64,000 nt of DNA from Paragonimus westermani (Eukaryota; Platyhelminthes; Trematoda; Plagiorchiida; Troglotrematidae): assembly GCA_008508345.1 (NCBI GenBank), contig QNGE01000878.1, positions 126,308 through 190,307 on the forward strand. The letters run 5' to 3'. Both the position numbers and the translations under genes were made by a program. The notes beneath the pieces were generated by a model. It was not told the origin of the DNA and searched no databases. It saw only the letters and a program-made list of their open reading frames with translations. Positions 11,470-24,035 of this stretch are shown piece by piece. Positions within the stretch are counted from its first letter, which is position 1; every line of letters starts with the position of its first letter.

Positions 11470-13930
11470 CGCGCTAAAAGAACCTGCCTGAGGGAAACAT
11501 CAATCAGGGATATGTTGCTGTTGAGGTCCGCATTAAAAGAAAATGAACGTCCACTAATATCTGTTGTGCAATCCAGCAAGCAGAAGGCCCAATGACGTCA
11601 GCAATATTCGAAAATGAAATTCAACCTCTTTGTGCCTTAAAAAATTGACGGTTTGATCACTGTTGAAAACCCACCTTACGGTAACTATGGTAAACACGTT
11701 CAAAACTGTTCAGCTTACCACCACCCAATTTCAAGCCCAGTCACTAGAAACATGGATATCGGTAAATGCAAAATCCCCCATAATATTTGAATGCCTGACT
11801 GCCTACCTGGGCAGAACAGAGCGGCGATAATGCAATCGGGCCAACATCTCTACAATGGCCAAGGGGTACCTCAATATCGCAATCCATTCAGTATGTAACC
11901 CATCACAAAGAAGCCGCGTTATCGGTCTTTCGGTCCTCAAGCAAACCTACAGATGGCCTTTGAGATACGTCACGCTACAAAAATTTGAAAGATTTTGCGG
12001 TCCACAGAGGCGGTAGTTATAAACAAATAGAAACCACAATTCTGTATACAAAAAGACTCGATTATGAGCACTGGATTTCTGTGATATGTACTGTGTGATT
12101 GGCTATTAACTTTATCATTTTGCTTCCGAATTCCTATGGAATTTGGCTATGTATGTCTGCAAACGGAGGTGTGAACCTGATGAGATGCAGTGAAATGTGA
12201 TCGAGGAGTAAATTTTGCATAATCGGCCTCTGACTTCTCTGTGCACAACTACGAATTATTTTAGTTTACCGCAGGTGTAAAGTCATTAGGTGCCATAATG
12301 TTTTATTCGCCGTTTGTTACTGAATCCTGCGTCACCATGTTCCTACAAACCATGATATCGATCACGGTTAAAAGGCGGGCCTAAACAGCAAGTTGGAGCT
12401 TTCCTAAACAACTCAGTACTGTAATCCTCAATAGTCATTTCGATTGCTGATACATTCCAAAATACGTACTAAATTTGTAAACCAGCTTCTGAATTCCAGT
12501 CTCTCAGTTTCAGATAAACAGCACAGCCTGACCCATTTAATAAGAAACATCAGGCTCGGTTTCGTTCTCTTTGTAGCTCAACAATGGGCGCACTCTTGCT
12601 TCAAAAATTTCAAGTGAATCATTTGGATCAGTTTAATAAAAAAAATTGTCGAGACCTTGGTTATCTGGAAATACTAAAGCATCGTCTCTAGGCAATCGGG
12701 CAACCTGGGAACAACTGAACGAATATAGCTGGGTGCTTCAATACGATTATTCAATCGTGATGTCAGTTATGCAGCGATCAACATGATCACCTAATAAGAG
12801 CGTGAGCCTGAGTTTGTTTCCCGACCAATGTGTGAGTATGCAGTATTGCCAAATTAAGGCCTGTTTTTCCTCAAAAAAAGAGCTAAATGGAAAATCTGCC
12901 TGAGAATGGAAGATATACTGGAAGGTGAATGACCTTTAGATTGTAACACTTAAACTACTGATCATGAACCAGTTATTGAATATTTGGAGTGTTATTGTTT
13001 CCTGCAGATTTTTGAGAAAACGGTATGGCTCATGTGTAGGAAGCAGATTTTGTTCAAACAGTCTGCAGCTCACCTTTGACTTGTTTATGATACCGTTTAG
13101 CCTGACGATCGAGTACCTCTCTAGTTTCGAAAAGAATGAAGTCCTCATTTTGTGCATGATTTTCATGAAGTGATTTGACGAATGCGTAATACGGATCTGG
13201 GGATGAAGAGTTGTCGATAACCGAGGGAATTATTACTCACAAAGCCAGTGTGTGCAAAATGAATCGTGTGACGTTTAGAATTAGGAATAACACTAGAATC
13301 AATAGATAATCTAAATGGATATGTAGAAACATTGTTGAATACAGTAACCTCATTAACCACTCATCTTCGAATGAGTGCTCTAACGAGTGGAAACAAAGTT
13401 AACCCTACTGGACTGACAAACTCTTCAAATTCTTAACCACACCGTGTACTGTAATCTGAAAAGAAAATCAGGACAATAAAACACAGCTTCACACACACTG
13501 ATTGAATAGGCACTTAAATCTGTGGCCAGTAAAGATTCAAATTGTGGATGAAATAGCAGCTAGCAAGACGAAATATTTGTCACCTGCATCATTTCCGAAC
13601 CCGTGTGTTATGACAGACGTTTTTGTGTGTGACAAACGTCGGATTGGAAAAAAAATAATTTGGTGGCAAATACTGTTTACTTTAGCGAGAGAGTCATTCG
13701 AAAGAAAACGGAATATCGAGGATGGAAATAAACCTGCCGTCTTGCCTAGTTTGAAGCTCGAAACAACGTGGAACTACTTGTTAACGTAAGCAATGAAGAG
13801 TGCATTCTGTTTCCAGCGTGGTTAGGAAAATTAATATATCTCAATGATGAATTTAATAATCCGGAGGAATTATCACACCTAAGCGCTCAACCATCACTGA
13901 AGAGATCATACAGAAGCAAAATCAGAGTTT
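11470..13930. other. No gene recognised (AT-rich intronic sequence)
   Basis: Short frames occur on both strands at 12.9-13.2 kb and 13.5-13.8 kb but show no domain, no repeat match and no coherent splice sites. Confidence 0.45.
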
Positions 13931-13939
13931 AATCCATGC

Positions 13940-15050
13940 CCAAAAAGATGTCAGCTGGGTCGTCCATTTGGATTGGAAAGTTGTCATGGAGTGGGAGTAA
14001 GGTTCCACTTGAAATGAACCCATTCCTTAACTAATAATTTTAATCCCAAAGAGACTTCCATTGTCTGCTTACCATTGCATTGCCAATCTCTGGCGTTTTC
14101 GGACTACGTAACAACAGTTAGAACGATTCACCGTCATGGTGATGCCACCCGATGCAAGCAAATGAAAGCAGAAATCGATGGTCAAGTGCATGGAAACGAT
14201 TCACCTCTTTGACCGTAAGCGGTCACATTTCGAGGGCGTAAAGTAACACAGTCTTCATGTTCGCCTTATATGTGCAATCCTTAGGCCTCAGAGCTATGCC
14301 TCTCTGTCGGCTGAGATGTCCTAGATTGTTGACCACTGTCTTGGCCTTGGAGACACGAGGTTCTATTTCATTCGCCATTCCTTTGCCGTTACTGGTTCAA
14401 CTTCATAAGTAAGCAAACTGATCACTAGCTTCCGTAACGTCATCATATAATATCAGCATAGAAAACTGTTTAGCATTGTCTGCGCCGCTTGGAACTTGTC
14501 AACTAATACTGAACAGTTCTCCATTAGTTCACGTGTGACAAAATTAAACAGCTTTAATCGAGGTCACCCTTGCTATTGGAATTGTTGGAGAGTTTAAGGT
14601 AGACCTTAACCGGAGCTGAGTGATGAGAGTAAAACGTCGGCAGTGTTCACACAATGGTTTGGTAAACCCTCCGTCGAAGCGATTATAAAGCTATGTGAAG
14701 GTGAAGTGAACCGAACACGTTTATTGTAAAAAAAATGGCAACTTCTGCCGGTTGTATATGAGACTTCGCTCTAGAATCTGGGTAGGAACAAAAATTCGAT
14801 CACTGTATCCTTATTCAGGATGAAAATTTGTCTGGTCCTCCATAATATGACTCTCCCGAGCTGCCGTGAGTAGAAGATGTGTAATGGATACCAGAATCTT
14901 AGTAATGACTGAAGTCACGCTAACCCATTAATGGTTTTTCTGCGGTTCCTGATTCATTTCTTGAACAAGGGAATTAAGAGCAAATGACTTCAGTCGAGCT
15001 GGATGGTACTTATTGTCCACAGGATGAGCAAAGAACATATTAACTCATGT
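13940..15050 (-). pseudogene. LINE reverse transcriptase C-terminal fragment
   Basis: On the minus strand, 14,160-14,420 encodes the post-RT region with the LRHLWRLRDI-like and YGCETWPLR-like phrases of flatworm LINEs. The same DNA recurs on the plus strand at 20,990-21,300. Bases 14,850-15,030 repeat the RT segment found at 16,540-16,710. The part between is deleted or too decayed to follow. Confidence 0.7.
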
Positions 15051-15109
15051 TTCCTTGTATGAACATTGCTGATACGGAGTCATCTGCGTCGGAATATTGA
15101 CCGTGCTTG

Positions 15110-16920
15110 AAAATCACAATCATTATCATCACAGACAGTAATACATCAGTGGTTAACACTGATGCTTAACTGCCACACAACCATGAAGAAAAAAACAAAC
15201 CCTATATAGGAAGAAAGAATGAAAAAATAAGGGGACGGGAAGTGACCTAACTACCGAAAATAACTACGGCTATATTCAAACATTCAACATCAAGGTGCCT
15301 ACACCTTGCAAACAACACAACCGAGCTGCAAGTGAGAGTAAGGCGTCATCAGCAAGACAGCTTCCTTACGGCTTTCACTGCCCCGCGTCATTAAATGCAC
15401 TCACTTCACAGACAGCTCGGACAAACAACGACAACATTCACGCCACTGAGCTCGATTAGCCGCCATCTCACCTAGTGTCTCCAACCACCGACTCTGTGAG
15501 TCGTGAGGGCCCCAGCCTGGGAGATGAACACGACCCACGGTGGCCAACCCCTTCGTGAACGACTTCATTTCCCTACGCCAGGTCATTGTCTGTCCACCTC
15601 GCACCTTACACCACCCGGTCGCAGTGTCAGAGAAGAGTGCTCAGTGTGGGAGACGACATGGCCTAATCATCTAAGCCTGTGCAAACGTAGAGAATGAACA
15701 GAAGAACTCGCTTGGCAGTCACTACCAAACACCCGATTTCTAACCTCCTCGTTACTTACACGCTGGTGCCACCCGATACGAGCGACTGGACGCAGGCATC
15801 GGTGATCAGATATTTGAAGACGATTCACGTCCTTTACTCTGAGCGGCCAGGTCTCGCTGCCCAATAGTAAAACGGCCCGCACCACTGTCTTATATACGCG
15901 ATCTTTATGCTTCAGAGAAATACTTCTCTGTCACCAGAGATGCCCCAGATTAGCGAATACCGCCCTGGCCTCAGAGATGCGCGCTTCTATTCCATTTCTT
16001 ACACCTCCGCCACAGCCACCGCTGATGCAGCTTTCGAGATATACAAACCGGTCAACAACCCCTGTGGGTACATTATCGAACATCAAATCTACACAATCAC
16101 AGCAATCCTGCAGAACCACTTTGCATTTTGAGGCTGCAAAGCGCATTCCAAAGTATTTAGCAGAACGCGAAATAGCGTCTAGCATTATTTGTGCTGCTTG
16201 AAAGTTGTCAAACAGCAACACCTTGTCGACAGCATAATCAAGATCAGTCAGTCTTTTACCAGGTAGGAGGTCCACGCCGACATCTTGTGAGTGCCACAGA
16301 CAATATAGTGCCGACAGTATGTTCACGTACTTAGTCGGAACACCTCTGCGTTTGAGCGACTCTGAAAGTGTAGATCGATCCACTGAATCGAACGCACCTT
16401 TATAGACGAGAAATACAACAATTGTTGGCCGGCGGCATACATGACGCTGCTCCAGAATTTGACGAAGAGTGAAAATGTGATCTACACATCCCCGCCCGGG
16501 ACGAAATTCTGCCTGTACTTCCCTAATGTTTACCTCTCGAGTTGCAGTGAGTCGACGAAGTATAATTGATGCTAGAACCCTAGAAATGACTAGGGTCAAA
16601 CTTATTCCTCTATGGATTTCGCTAGAGCCCCTGATAACTTTCTTGAATATAGGAACTATTATCGAGTGACCCCAACTCGGGGGGATGGTTTCCGTCGTCC
16701 ACACAAGTAGAGACAAGTGAGTCAAAGCCTCTACTAACGCCTCTCTCCTTTCTTTGAAAATTGCTGGCACGAAGTTATCCGGACCACCAACGTTATTACG
16801 CTTGAGAGCCGCAATGCAATTGCGGACCTTAATCTCAAAATACAATAGTGGGACACCGTTTTGACGGGTGGCTATACACTTACCGACCAGGGTGCTCCAC
16901 TGCAAGGTTCAGCTTTTAAC
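15110..16920 (-). pseudogene. LINE with 3' tail, internally deleted reverse transcriptase
   Basis: The main frame (about 16,905 to 15,931) has the RT blocks GPDNFVPAIFKERREALVEA, FRPGRGCVDHIFTLRQILEQ and PTIVVFLVYKGAFDSVDRS, then DLDYAVDKVLLFDN, SKCKVVLQDC and ISEARAVFANLGHLW. A frameshift leads to LLGSETWPLRVKDVNRLQIS and GQTMTWRREMKSF. The catalytic YADD is YAVD, and the block normally holding GVRQGCPISPFLF is missing between ALYCLW and VDLLPG. The 3' untranslated part, 15,110-15,480, recurs at 33,461-33,815. The 5' end is truncated (no endonuclease). Clade not determined; RTE-like is possible from the triplet tail. Confidence 0.85.
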
Positions 16921-16988
16921 GGATATTCCTTCTAAAGTTGATAAGTGGAAGAATGTTGTGTATAACATCTAACAACTGTAGGACTTAC

Positions 16989-17210
16989 TCTGAAACTTCT
17001 GAACCACTGCACTGTACGCGATAGTACCTGCTTCATGAATGGTCTGCGAAATTATTTGGGTTCGAAAGCTATTAAGATCTTCAGGTTGATTGTCACTAAG
17101 CTTGCATTCTAGGCTAGTTTGGCACTCTTGCTTTACCGACGGTCCAGCCAACTTTTCACTCGTGGAATTGTTGTCCGGTGAAGTTAAAAATGAAAACGGC
17201 AACATACCAA
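16989..17210 (-). CDS. Candidate VWA3-like linker exon
   Basis: The open frame lies on the gene's strand, in the interval where the Ser-rich linker between VWA domain 2 and the third module should be. It reads SPDNNSTSEKLAGPSVKQEC, SLECKLSDNQPEDLNSFRTQ and ends AYSAVVQKFQ directly before a perfect GTAAGT donor. The 5' boundary is unclear; an AACTCAG acceptor at about 17,220 is one option. The exit phase is 1 while the exon at 1,239 needs phase 2, so another small exon would be required. I do not recognise the sequence as a repeat. Support is positional and from the donor only. Confidence 0.35.
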
Positions 17211-17259
17211 CGAACGCCCTGAGTTCAGGTGTCCACACCAATAAGAACGACATTTCTGA

Positions 17260-18210
17260 TTAAACTTACACCACTATCTGAGACCAGGTCTGATTCGGAG
17301 TGGGAAGATGCTGAGTATAGGAATGATGCATGTGGTGTATGAGAGCACTGCTAGCTACAAGTACAGTACGCGCATCTGTAACAGCCACCTAACATCTCCG
17401 AGCAATGAGACTTGCCCAACTCTGCCATCTAACTGAGACTCGGCCTCACCAGGGCGGCTGACCTGGGCGCTCCTATATCCAGCCAGGATGACTATATCAC
17501 GGCTATGTGTCGACCTAAGGAGGAGCGCCAGGTCCCGGTAAGAGAAGTCCTTGACACTGAAGTCACTACAATCAGTTGGTGCACAAGCAAGATGTGGCAT
17601 CCAGAGATGAATTCAAGATAATCTGCCAAACGAATAACACCGAATCTATTGCCAATGATAATCCAATCTACCAGTGCGATTGTGCTTGTTGTGTTGAGGT
17701 TTATACTAATTCCAGCCTGACCGGTTGTGACGGTCGTGGAGTCACTCGAAGTGCACAATCAGTATCCAGAAGACAGTTCGAATTCTGTTAGTCCGAGAAC
17801 TTGACAACTCTTCTTGTTTGTAGTGTCTGAAACGCAGATGTCAACAATCAACGAGCCTAACGTTTGCACTAGATCGGTCTGTTAAGTTATCCGTTTTAGA
17901 GTGTGAAAACCGAAAGCGCTCTGAGTCTAAACAAGAGTCGATGGAAATCGGAGGGGTGGGTGGTAAGAGATGAAATTTACGGGCGAAATCTTCATGGAAG
18001 TTTTAAGAAACACTTGTGAACCAAGAGTGCAAGCAATGCAAAACCAGGTTGTGGCTGCAAGATACACACTGAAAGCTTAATATTATCGTCGTGCAGCATA
18101 CAGCTTCATTTGTGAGTAGTATGGTGCGCACATTGGAGAACTAAAAGGCAGGTCTCAATGTCAAGAAGACACCAGACCAGAAGCGACCATTAGAATAGTG
18201 TGAACATAAT
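17260..18210. other. No gene recognised
   Basis: Higher-GC frames at 17,355-17,760 on the minus strand look like LINE-derived sequence but I could not match a motif. The rest is unassigned intron. Confidence 0.4.
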
Positions 18211-18212
18211 AT

Positions 18213-18480
18213 GTGGATGATGTCACCAAGGAGAATGACAATGTAATTCTACCCAATATCTGTGGATACCCATCAGCCGTGCAAATGAGTGTACGCGTTC
18301 GTTGCCCAATCCAGGCCGCATTGAACCGCCTCATACCTCCTAGCGGCCAACCGAGCTGTCAAACTGAACCAATTGCGCCCCATTCGCAGCAACCTACTTC
18401 ACCTTCACGGGGCCTCTTTGTGCTGCTTTCAGCGCCGCCTTCACTCTACTCTTCATAAGTGTCTGCGGGGCAGCAAGCTT
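18213..18480 (+). repeat. Dispersed repeat R, plus-strand copy
   Basis: The frame NVILPNICGYPSAVQMSVRV followed by RCPIQ is a diverged copy of the minus-strand frame DNVLLPQVCEYTSTMQMIVR, VRCPIC at 19.3-19.4 kb. DNA similarity includes TGTACGCGTTCGTTG. It is probably part of an unidentified retroelement ORF. Confidence 0.55.
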
Positions 18481-18699
18481 CCCGCGGTCTGTATTGACTC
18501 TGGCCATTTCAGCTACGTCCTCAAATTCATCTAAGAATGTCCTGACTCTCCATTTTTGAACGGCTTTGACTAGCGTATCTTCATCCCCGTTCCAGTCACG
18601 ACACCAGTTACTGTGTCCGAAAAACACGCTTGGCCTACAAAGTTGTTTGCTGCATAAACTCTCCTACAGGTTGTGTTGACATATGGTTGGCGGCATCCG

Positions 18700-18900
18700 A
18701 TTCGAATTAGCCTGTCACAGTGACCGAAGCCAAAGGACGCCTGCGCTCAGCCATCACTGCAATTGGCTTGCGCTGCACCAATTGCAGTTCCACCGACACA
18801 CCACATATCCAGTGTAAACCCGAAGGAATGAGACTGGGAGGTGTGCCAGTGGGGCCTTTGTGTCCAGCCGGCCAATGCTGGTTAGCCACTTGATTGGCTA
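18700..18900. other. GC-rich segment, unassigned
   Basis: This segment is richer in GC than its surroundings and holds short internal inverted matches (TGCAATTGG near CCAATTGCA at about 18,760-18,790). No domain is recognised. The adjacent 18,480-18,700 contains RTFLDEFEDVAEMARVN on the minus strand, a repeat-like frame. Confidence 0.4.
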
Positions 18901-19065
18901 ATAAGTAAAGAAAACTCTTATCTCTCGGATACTAAACAGAGAGAGGCTGCGATGACGGGATCTGCACTGAGAAGAAAGATTTTTGAAGTGTAATACAAGA
19001 AGCGTTGCAGTATAGGAGTGCAGGTTAGTGCATACCAGAGAAGAAAAGGATGAAAAGCAAAGTTC

Positions 19066-19494
19066 TCATTGGACTATGAAAAGCCAGGCAGACCATTCTT
19101 CATACAATGCAACAACAAAGCCGAAGAAAAGAATGGATAGAAATCCACAGACACTCAGGCATCTGCTTTTTGTCTGGCTGCTCCCCTTCGGCCAATCTGA
19201 CAAGGTTGAACCCGCAAGGACAGAAGTCTCGGTCAGCACAGCCCTCCGGATCAAAACAGCACGCAAGCCTGACCACCACGCCAAGTTAGCAGAAAGGGTC
19301 AAGCGTTGACATATAGGACAACGAACGCGTACAATCATTTGCATGGTTGACGTATATTCGCACACCTGGGGCAACAGTACATTGTCAGTCGTGCTGATAG
19401 CACGTCTCCATGATGCAAACACACCAATCCAATAGTCGCTTCTGATCCTGTATCTCCTCCACTTTGAGAACTTCCCTTCAGTCCTCGAGTGCAC
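19066..19494 (-). repeat. Dispersed repeat R, longest copy (142-codon open frame)
   Basis: An uninterrupted minus-strand frame includes LLPQVCEYTSTMQMIVRVRC, PICQRLTLSANLAWWSGLRA and STLSDWPKGSSQTKSR. Two other copies occur in the window (228-320 and 18,213-18,480). The VRVRCPIC phrase could be a zinc-binding remnant, but I do not recognise the protein. It lies in an intron in sense orientation and has no matching splice sites. Confidence 0.55.
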
Positions 19495-19499
19495 GTACT

Positions 19500-20055
19500 A
19501 TATTACTCATAAACGAAGTTGTATGTTGCAGGGCATCATCACATTAGATCGATTGACCTGCTCATTTTTCATGTTTACTTCCCTATCGTTTGTGCCAGGT
19601 AGCACACAAGCGTTTCCCAATATTTTGGGTCGTGAGCAAAAACAATGAGAACCGCTGCATTAGATTCGAAAGAATAAATTTAAAAAAGCTACAGATGGGC
19701 ATGGACATCTAAACTTTGCACACATGAGTCACGACAAGTGGACTAGTCCTTGGATGGTTGAGCATGTCTTTACAAGTCTTTACAAGTAATTCGCTAACAA
19801 ACTGTGAACGACAGAAAATCGTTTCCTTCTTTTGTTTGAGTTAAAAGGCATATTATCGTGTATGGTCTATTGGAATGAACTTTACCGTAATGGTAAATAT
19901 TTCGGTGCACACATCCGTTTTGCAGCTTAGTGGTCAAACCCGTCGCAAAACCGAGTGTAGAAAAAAAGCCATGCACTATGGCATAGTCAATTGTTAGCCT
20001 GTCTAACAGTGCAAAAAGGGATCAGGGAAAGCAAAGAGCTAACCGATAATAAAGG
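19500..20055. other. No gene recognised
   Basis: AT-rich intronic sequence with no domain, exon or clear repeat. Confidence 0.45.
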
Positions 20056-20059
20056 CTAT

Positions 20060-20493
20060 CAATGAAGTTGGCAAAACGACCAACCGTAATCATCATCTCT
20101 CCTGCTTCGACAACCGAAGGGTGACTTTAAACCGGTGACCTTCTTTGGTTTGGATTCAATTATTTCTGGATATCTAACGAAGGCTGCAGTATCCGAACTT
20201 TGTTTCAAAGTGTGACCATCTCTGTGCAAAGGGACAATTTGGCTATTGTCCGTCAACGTTTGATCTGAATCAAGAATTGTGTCACTGGAACCTCGTCGAC
20301 CAATTGTATACATGCTCCTGGATCTAGCAGGACGTCTGGTTTTCCTCTTAGCAGTTTTGTTGTCCCGCTCCATTGTGGGCGCTTTCGTTGACTTCCAAGC
20401 CAGACGCTGGCACTCGTCGCGTAATTGAGCCATTTTCTCCAAACAATCCAGACCGTGCCGGTATTCCTCACGCAAAAGTCGCAAATCTTCACT
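20060..20493 (-). CDS. VWA3-like exon, helical segment and basic linker after VWA domain 2
   Basis: The exon starts after a good acceptor (CTTATTCAG) with SEDLRLLREEYRHGLDCLEK then MAQLRDECQRLAWKS, matching the helical stretch that follows the VWA domain in VWA3B. It continues with a very basic region (KRKTRRPARSRS) and a Ser/Thr/Asp-rich tail. The frame stays open to a TGA at about 20,059-20,061. The real 3' boundary is unknown: several weak GT donors lie between 20,060 and 20,140. A match in phase to the next proven exon (961-1,239, entered at phase 2) is not demonstrated. Confidence 0.75.
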
Positions 20494-20989
20494 CTGAATA
20501 AGTAGTTGGAGAAGTGCATTAAGCAAACAAAAGATTTGACACAAAGCATTGTTTATTCACACCTTACGTTTATTGCTTGTTAAAGTAATCCTCTCACCGG
20601 ATGAATGTAAGGGGGAACTCAGAACTGTGAAAGGACTAGTTTTAAGGAGACAACTGGCGATCAGTTTTTAACAGAGATTTCAAAGTCAACAATTCATTGG
20701 CAATTCCGTTGATTTTCCCATAACTCAAAATTAAGACCCCACTAAATAGTTACCAGATGAGGTAAACCAAAGCGACTTGTAAATTTTTCACTGATGTTGT
20801 GTGCTATCACAAACCGCACACGCAATTATTCACAAGGAACGCAGGGGAATTTATATATTGTTTTATTCAAAAGTTCACATCGTAATACCGGTTCCGAAAG
20901 TTAGCACTCACACTACAAGGAGAGAACGAATGCAAACTCAATGTACAGAGATCTTCTATAACACAGCTGTATGTATGTGGATTTAACGC

Positions 20990-21545
20990 TAGATAATAAC
21001 GTTACGGAGGTTAGTGATCAGTTTGCTTACTTGTGAAGTTAAACCAGTAACGGCAAAGGTATGGCGAATGAAATGGAACCTCGTGTCTCCAAGCAAAGAC
21101 AGTGGTCAACAATCTAAGACATCTCTGGCGACTGAGAGGCGTAGCTCTGAGGCCTAAGGATTGCACATATAAGGTGAACATGTAGACTGTGTTACTTTAC
21201 GTCCTCGAAACATGACCGCTTACGGTCAAAGACGTGAATCGTCTTCATGCACTTGACCTACGATTTCTGCGTTCATTTGCTTGCGTCGGGTGGCATCAAT
21301 GGATAGGTAACGAAGAGTTTAGGAAGTTGGAATTTGGTGATGATTGCCGAGCAAGTTTCCTTGTCCAATTTTTAAGAATGCACTGACTAAGAGGGTTAGG
21401 CCATGTACTAGGGATACCAGTCAGTCGTCTGTTATACCGAGAACTATTTGCAGATGCCTCAGTCGACTGGCGTTTAGTGCGGGGGGCAGTGTTGACGTTG
21501 CATTAAGTGAACGAAGCCATTTTTCCAGGGGTTGGCCACTGTAGG
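20990..21545 (+). pseudogene. LINE reverse transcriptase C-terminal fragment (plus strand)
   Basis: Bases 20,990-21,300 are the reverse complement relative of 14,160-14,440. Further on, frames read GNEEFRKLEFGDDCRASFLV and GLGHVLGIPVSRLLYRELFA, matching the VSNEEVRxRVFG ... LGHVLRMPxxRLPYRALF region of flatworm LINEs. Stops and frameshifts make it a relic. It lies antisense in the 20.5-26.3 kb intron. Confidence 0.75.
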
Positions 21546-21749
21546 TCGAGTTAGTTTCCCGAGCTGGAACCCTCGTGATTCATGGGTTCGGTAGCTCGAG
21601 ATTTTGAGTGAGACAGTGGCTAATCGGGCTCGTTGGCTAGAAGGCTGCCGTTGTTTAGTTGAGTACGTGCACTTTCTGACACGGTACAGTGCGAGCCAGT
21701 AGGACGTTGGCTTGTTGATGAAGCCATTCATTCACATTTACATGTTGTA

Positions 21750-23760
21750 ATGTGTGGACACCTTGACTTTGGATGTTTGCGTGTAGACACGGTTGTTTAT
21801 TAGCTGGACTTCTTCCGTTTCTTTCAATTGACTAAAGTTTGCTTCTCTTCATCATGGTTACGTGGTAGTTGAACACCAATTAAACATCGGACATAACGGA
21901 TCGTTCAATGCTGAAGAGTTTCTTAATTACATAGGGGAGTTTTCCTGACTTTGTGATAGAAGCTGGAACGAATTTATCAACTCTACCGTTTGTCTGAAAA
22001 ACAAGAAATTGCAAATGAGTTAACCTTTGTTTACTGAAATCAGGTAGGCATTATGACGTCTGCCACTATGCATGTCATTCTTCACGGCGACACGCTAGTA
22101 GGCATCATGTGTACTGGATCTGAGGTTTCCGAGACTGAGTGGGATACTTTTCTCAAAGGACGGACTAGGGAGCTAGTTCCGTACGGTGAGCAACAGCCAG
22201 CATATTAGTATGCTACGTCCGCCCTAACCAACGAAGTGCACGCTGAACATCTATTAGGGTTTTAGCATTATTTGGTGCTGATTAATTGTTTATTGCTGTT
22301 GTATTCTATAACTCCATTACTGCTTCGACTAATTCACGTAACCACAGTGAAAAAGTCCTAATATCTTGTCACTTGTCTTCTCTCTGGCAAACTGACTTTG
22401 CAACCAGTCTCGTCTTTGAATGGATCCACGGACGATAATGTGTTTGTTGACGGCGACGCTTTTGTATATTGGTTTTGTAAAGTTTCTGTCTTCATTTCAG
22501 TCTTATTGAGAATAATGGAACTTCAAACCACTGTGCCGTAGGTAAATTTCAAAGCCAGAAATGTAGTAGTTTTATATTTACTGCCTTATATTACGTCATA
22601 TATGGAGTAAAGTCAGTTTACATAGATGATAAATAATTCGTGGAGTAAATGTACGGAGTTTTATTTTATTACCAATCATTAGTCTGTTATACTTCCTTTC
22701 TTATCCCAAGGAATGATAAAAGTGCCACAGACCATAAACTGAAGTCCAACAGTATGTTTTTTCTCGAACTCAGAAAATACACATGTACAGGTCCGTATAT
22801 CAGTCGTATCAACAAGTGGGATGAATCGGCAACAGTTGCGTTTCACAGTAGCCTGTAAAGTAACTTGCCGGAAAATAAGTGTAAGTTTATGAAAAGTGTT
22901 AAGTAAATGGAATGAAGATTCATGATGAAAAGGACGAAGATTACTGTTAAGTGGTGCGGGATTTTGGCCGCTACAAACAGAATAACTGTTACAACTGATG
23001 GCAGACACCACAATGCCGTAAACTTTCCAAAATTGACTGGCGCAAATGGTCGTGGAAATGCGAAAGCTGGGATCGGTGTTGTGTAATCTAAAAGGAAAAA
23101 CAGTAACCTTAAGGGTATAGACTTTGAATGGAACAAACCTCTGTGTCCGTGAGAGTTTCCTACTAGCGGTACGGGTGGTGTCGCCGTCCCCAACCTGAGA
23201 GACAGCGCCCCTTAACCTCGTTCAGTAAATGAACAAAAAATGACATAGATACAACTAGAAACGCAAACGAACAAAACACTGATGAGTTGAACGCTCATTC
23301 CAAACGGATTACACGGGAGTTGTATGTATAGAATGTTTTTACTCCGAACTGTAGTACTTCAATTCAAGTGCACGTACAATCGCAGGACAAAGCAACCACA
23401 AGCAAAATCCAAACTAGTAAAGCAAAAACAATTTCACGATTTGCTTTCTACTTCCATACTCAACGAACTCATACTTGATGGTTCAATCCATTAGTGACCT
23501 GGTGACTAATAATTCAGACAACGGCGACCTAAGTATAACTCGACGCCGTAAACAGCTTGACAAAAAAAAGCTGAAAACAACCTTCAAAGATATCAAGATT
23601 TATTCCACTATTTAAATTCCACACTCAATTTATTCTCGTTTAGACATGTCTACTGATTATAGCAACATCCGTCCGAATACGCGCGGAATGTCTTATCCAC
23701 GGGGGATTGCAGTCTAATGAGAAGCACATGTAGCGAAGCATTCCGATAGCTTGATTGACC
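21750..23760. other. No gene recognised
   Basis: AT-rich intron sequence. Minus-strand frames at 22.68-23.19 kb overlap each other in different phases and have no recognisable domain. Confidence 0.45.
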
Positions 23761-23769
23761 GGAATTTCA

Positions 23770-24035
23770 ATTCGAACATTACTCACGTCTGATCGAAATT
23801 TTTACATTCAGATAGACTTTTAGCCAGCCGCTTTCAAAAATAAAGACTAGACTCGGATCTCGTTTTTCTTGTGGTTTATCAGTAGTGCATATTCGTGACA
23901 CAACCAATACGCGAGCTCCTGCTGAGTTTTCATGAGGCAACCGTGCTGACCACAGCGCCACTGATCTCATATTGTACACGACTGAGTTACCATACCTGAG
24001 CGTTCAACCACCAGATATGAGGAGCTTAAAAGAAG
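23770..24035 (-). repeat. SINE-HHR copy 1 (old, diverged, with 5' leader)
   Basis: Reading the minus strand, a leader (GTGGTTGAACGCTCAG ... CAGTCGTGTACAATATGAGA) precedes the A-box-like TGGCGCTGTGGTC. The ribozyme core is decayed: CTGATAA replaces CTGAYGA and stem II is lost. The copy is useful because it shows that the leader belongs to the SINE and is not a spacer peculiar to the inverted pairs. Confidence 0.75.

Noticed and set aside
19794..19976. Short minus-strand frame as an exon
   Set aside because: No splice sites, no similarity, and no place in the VWA3 protein between the joined exons.
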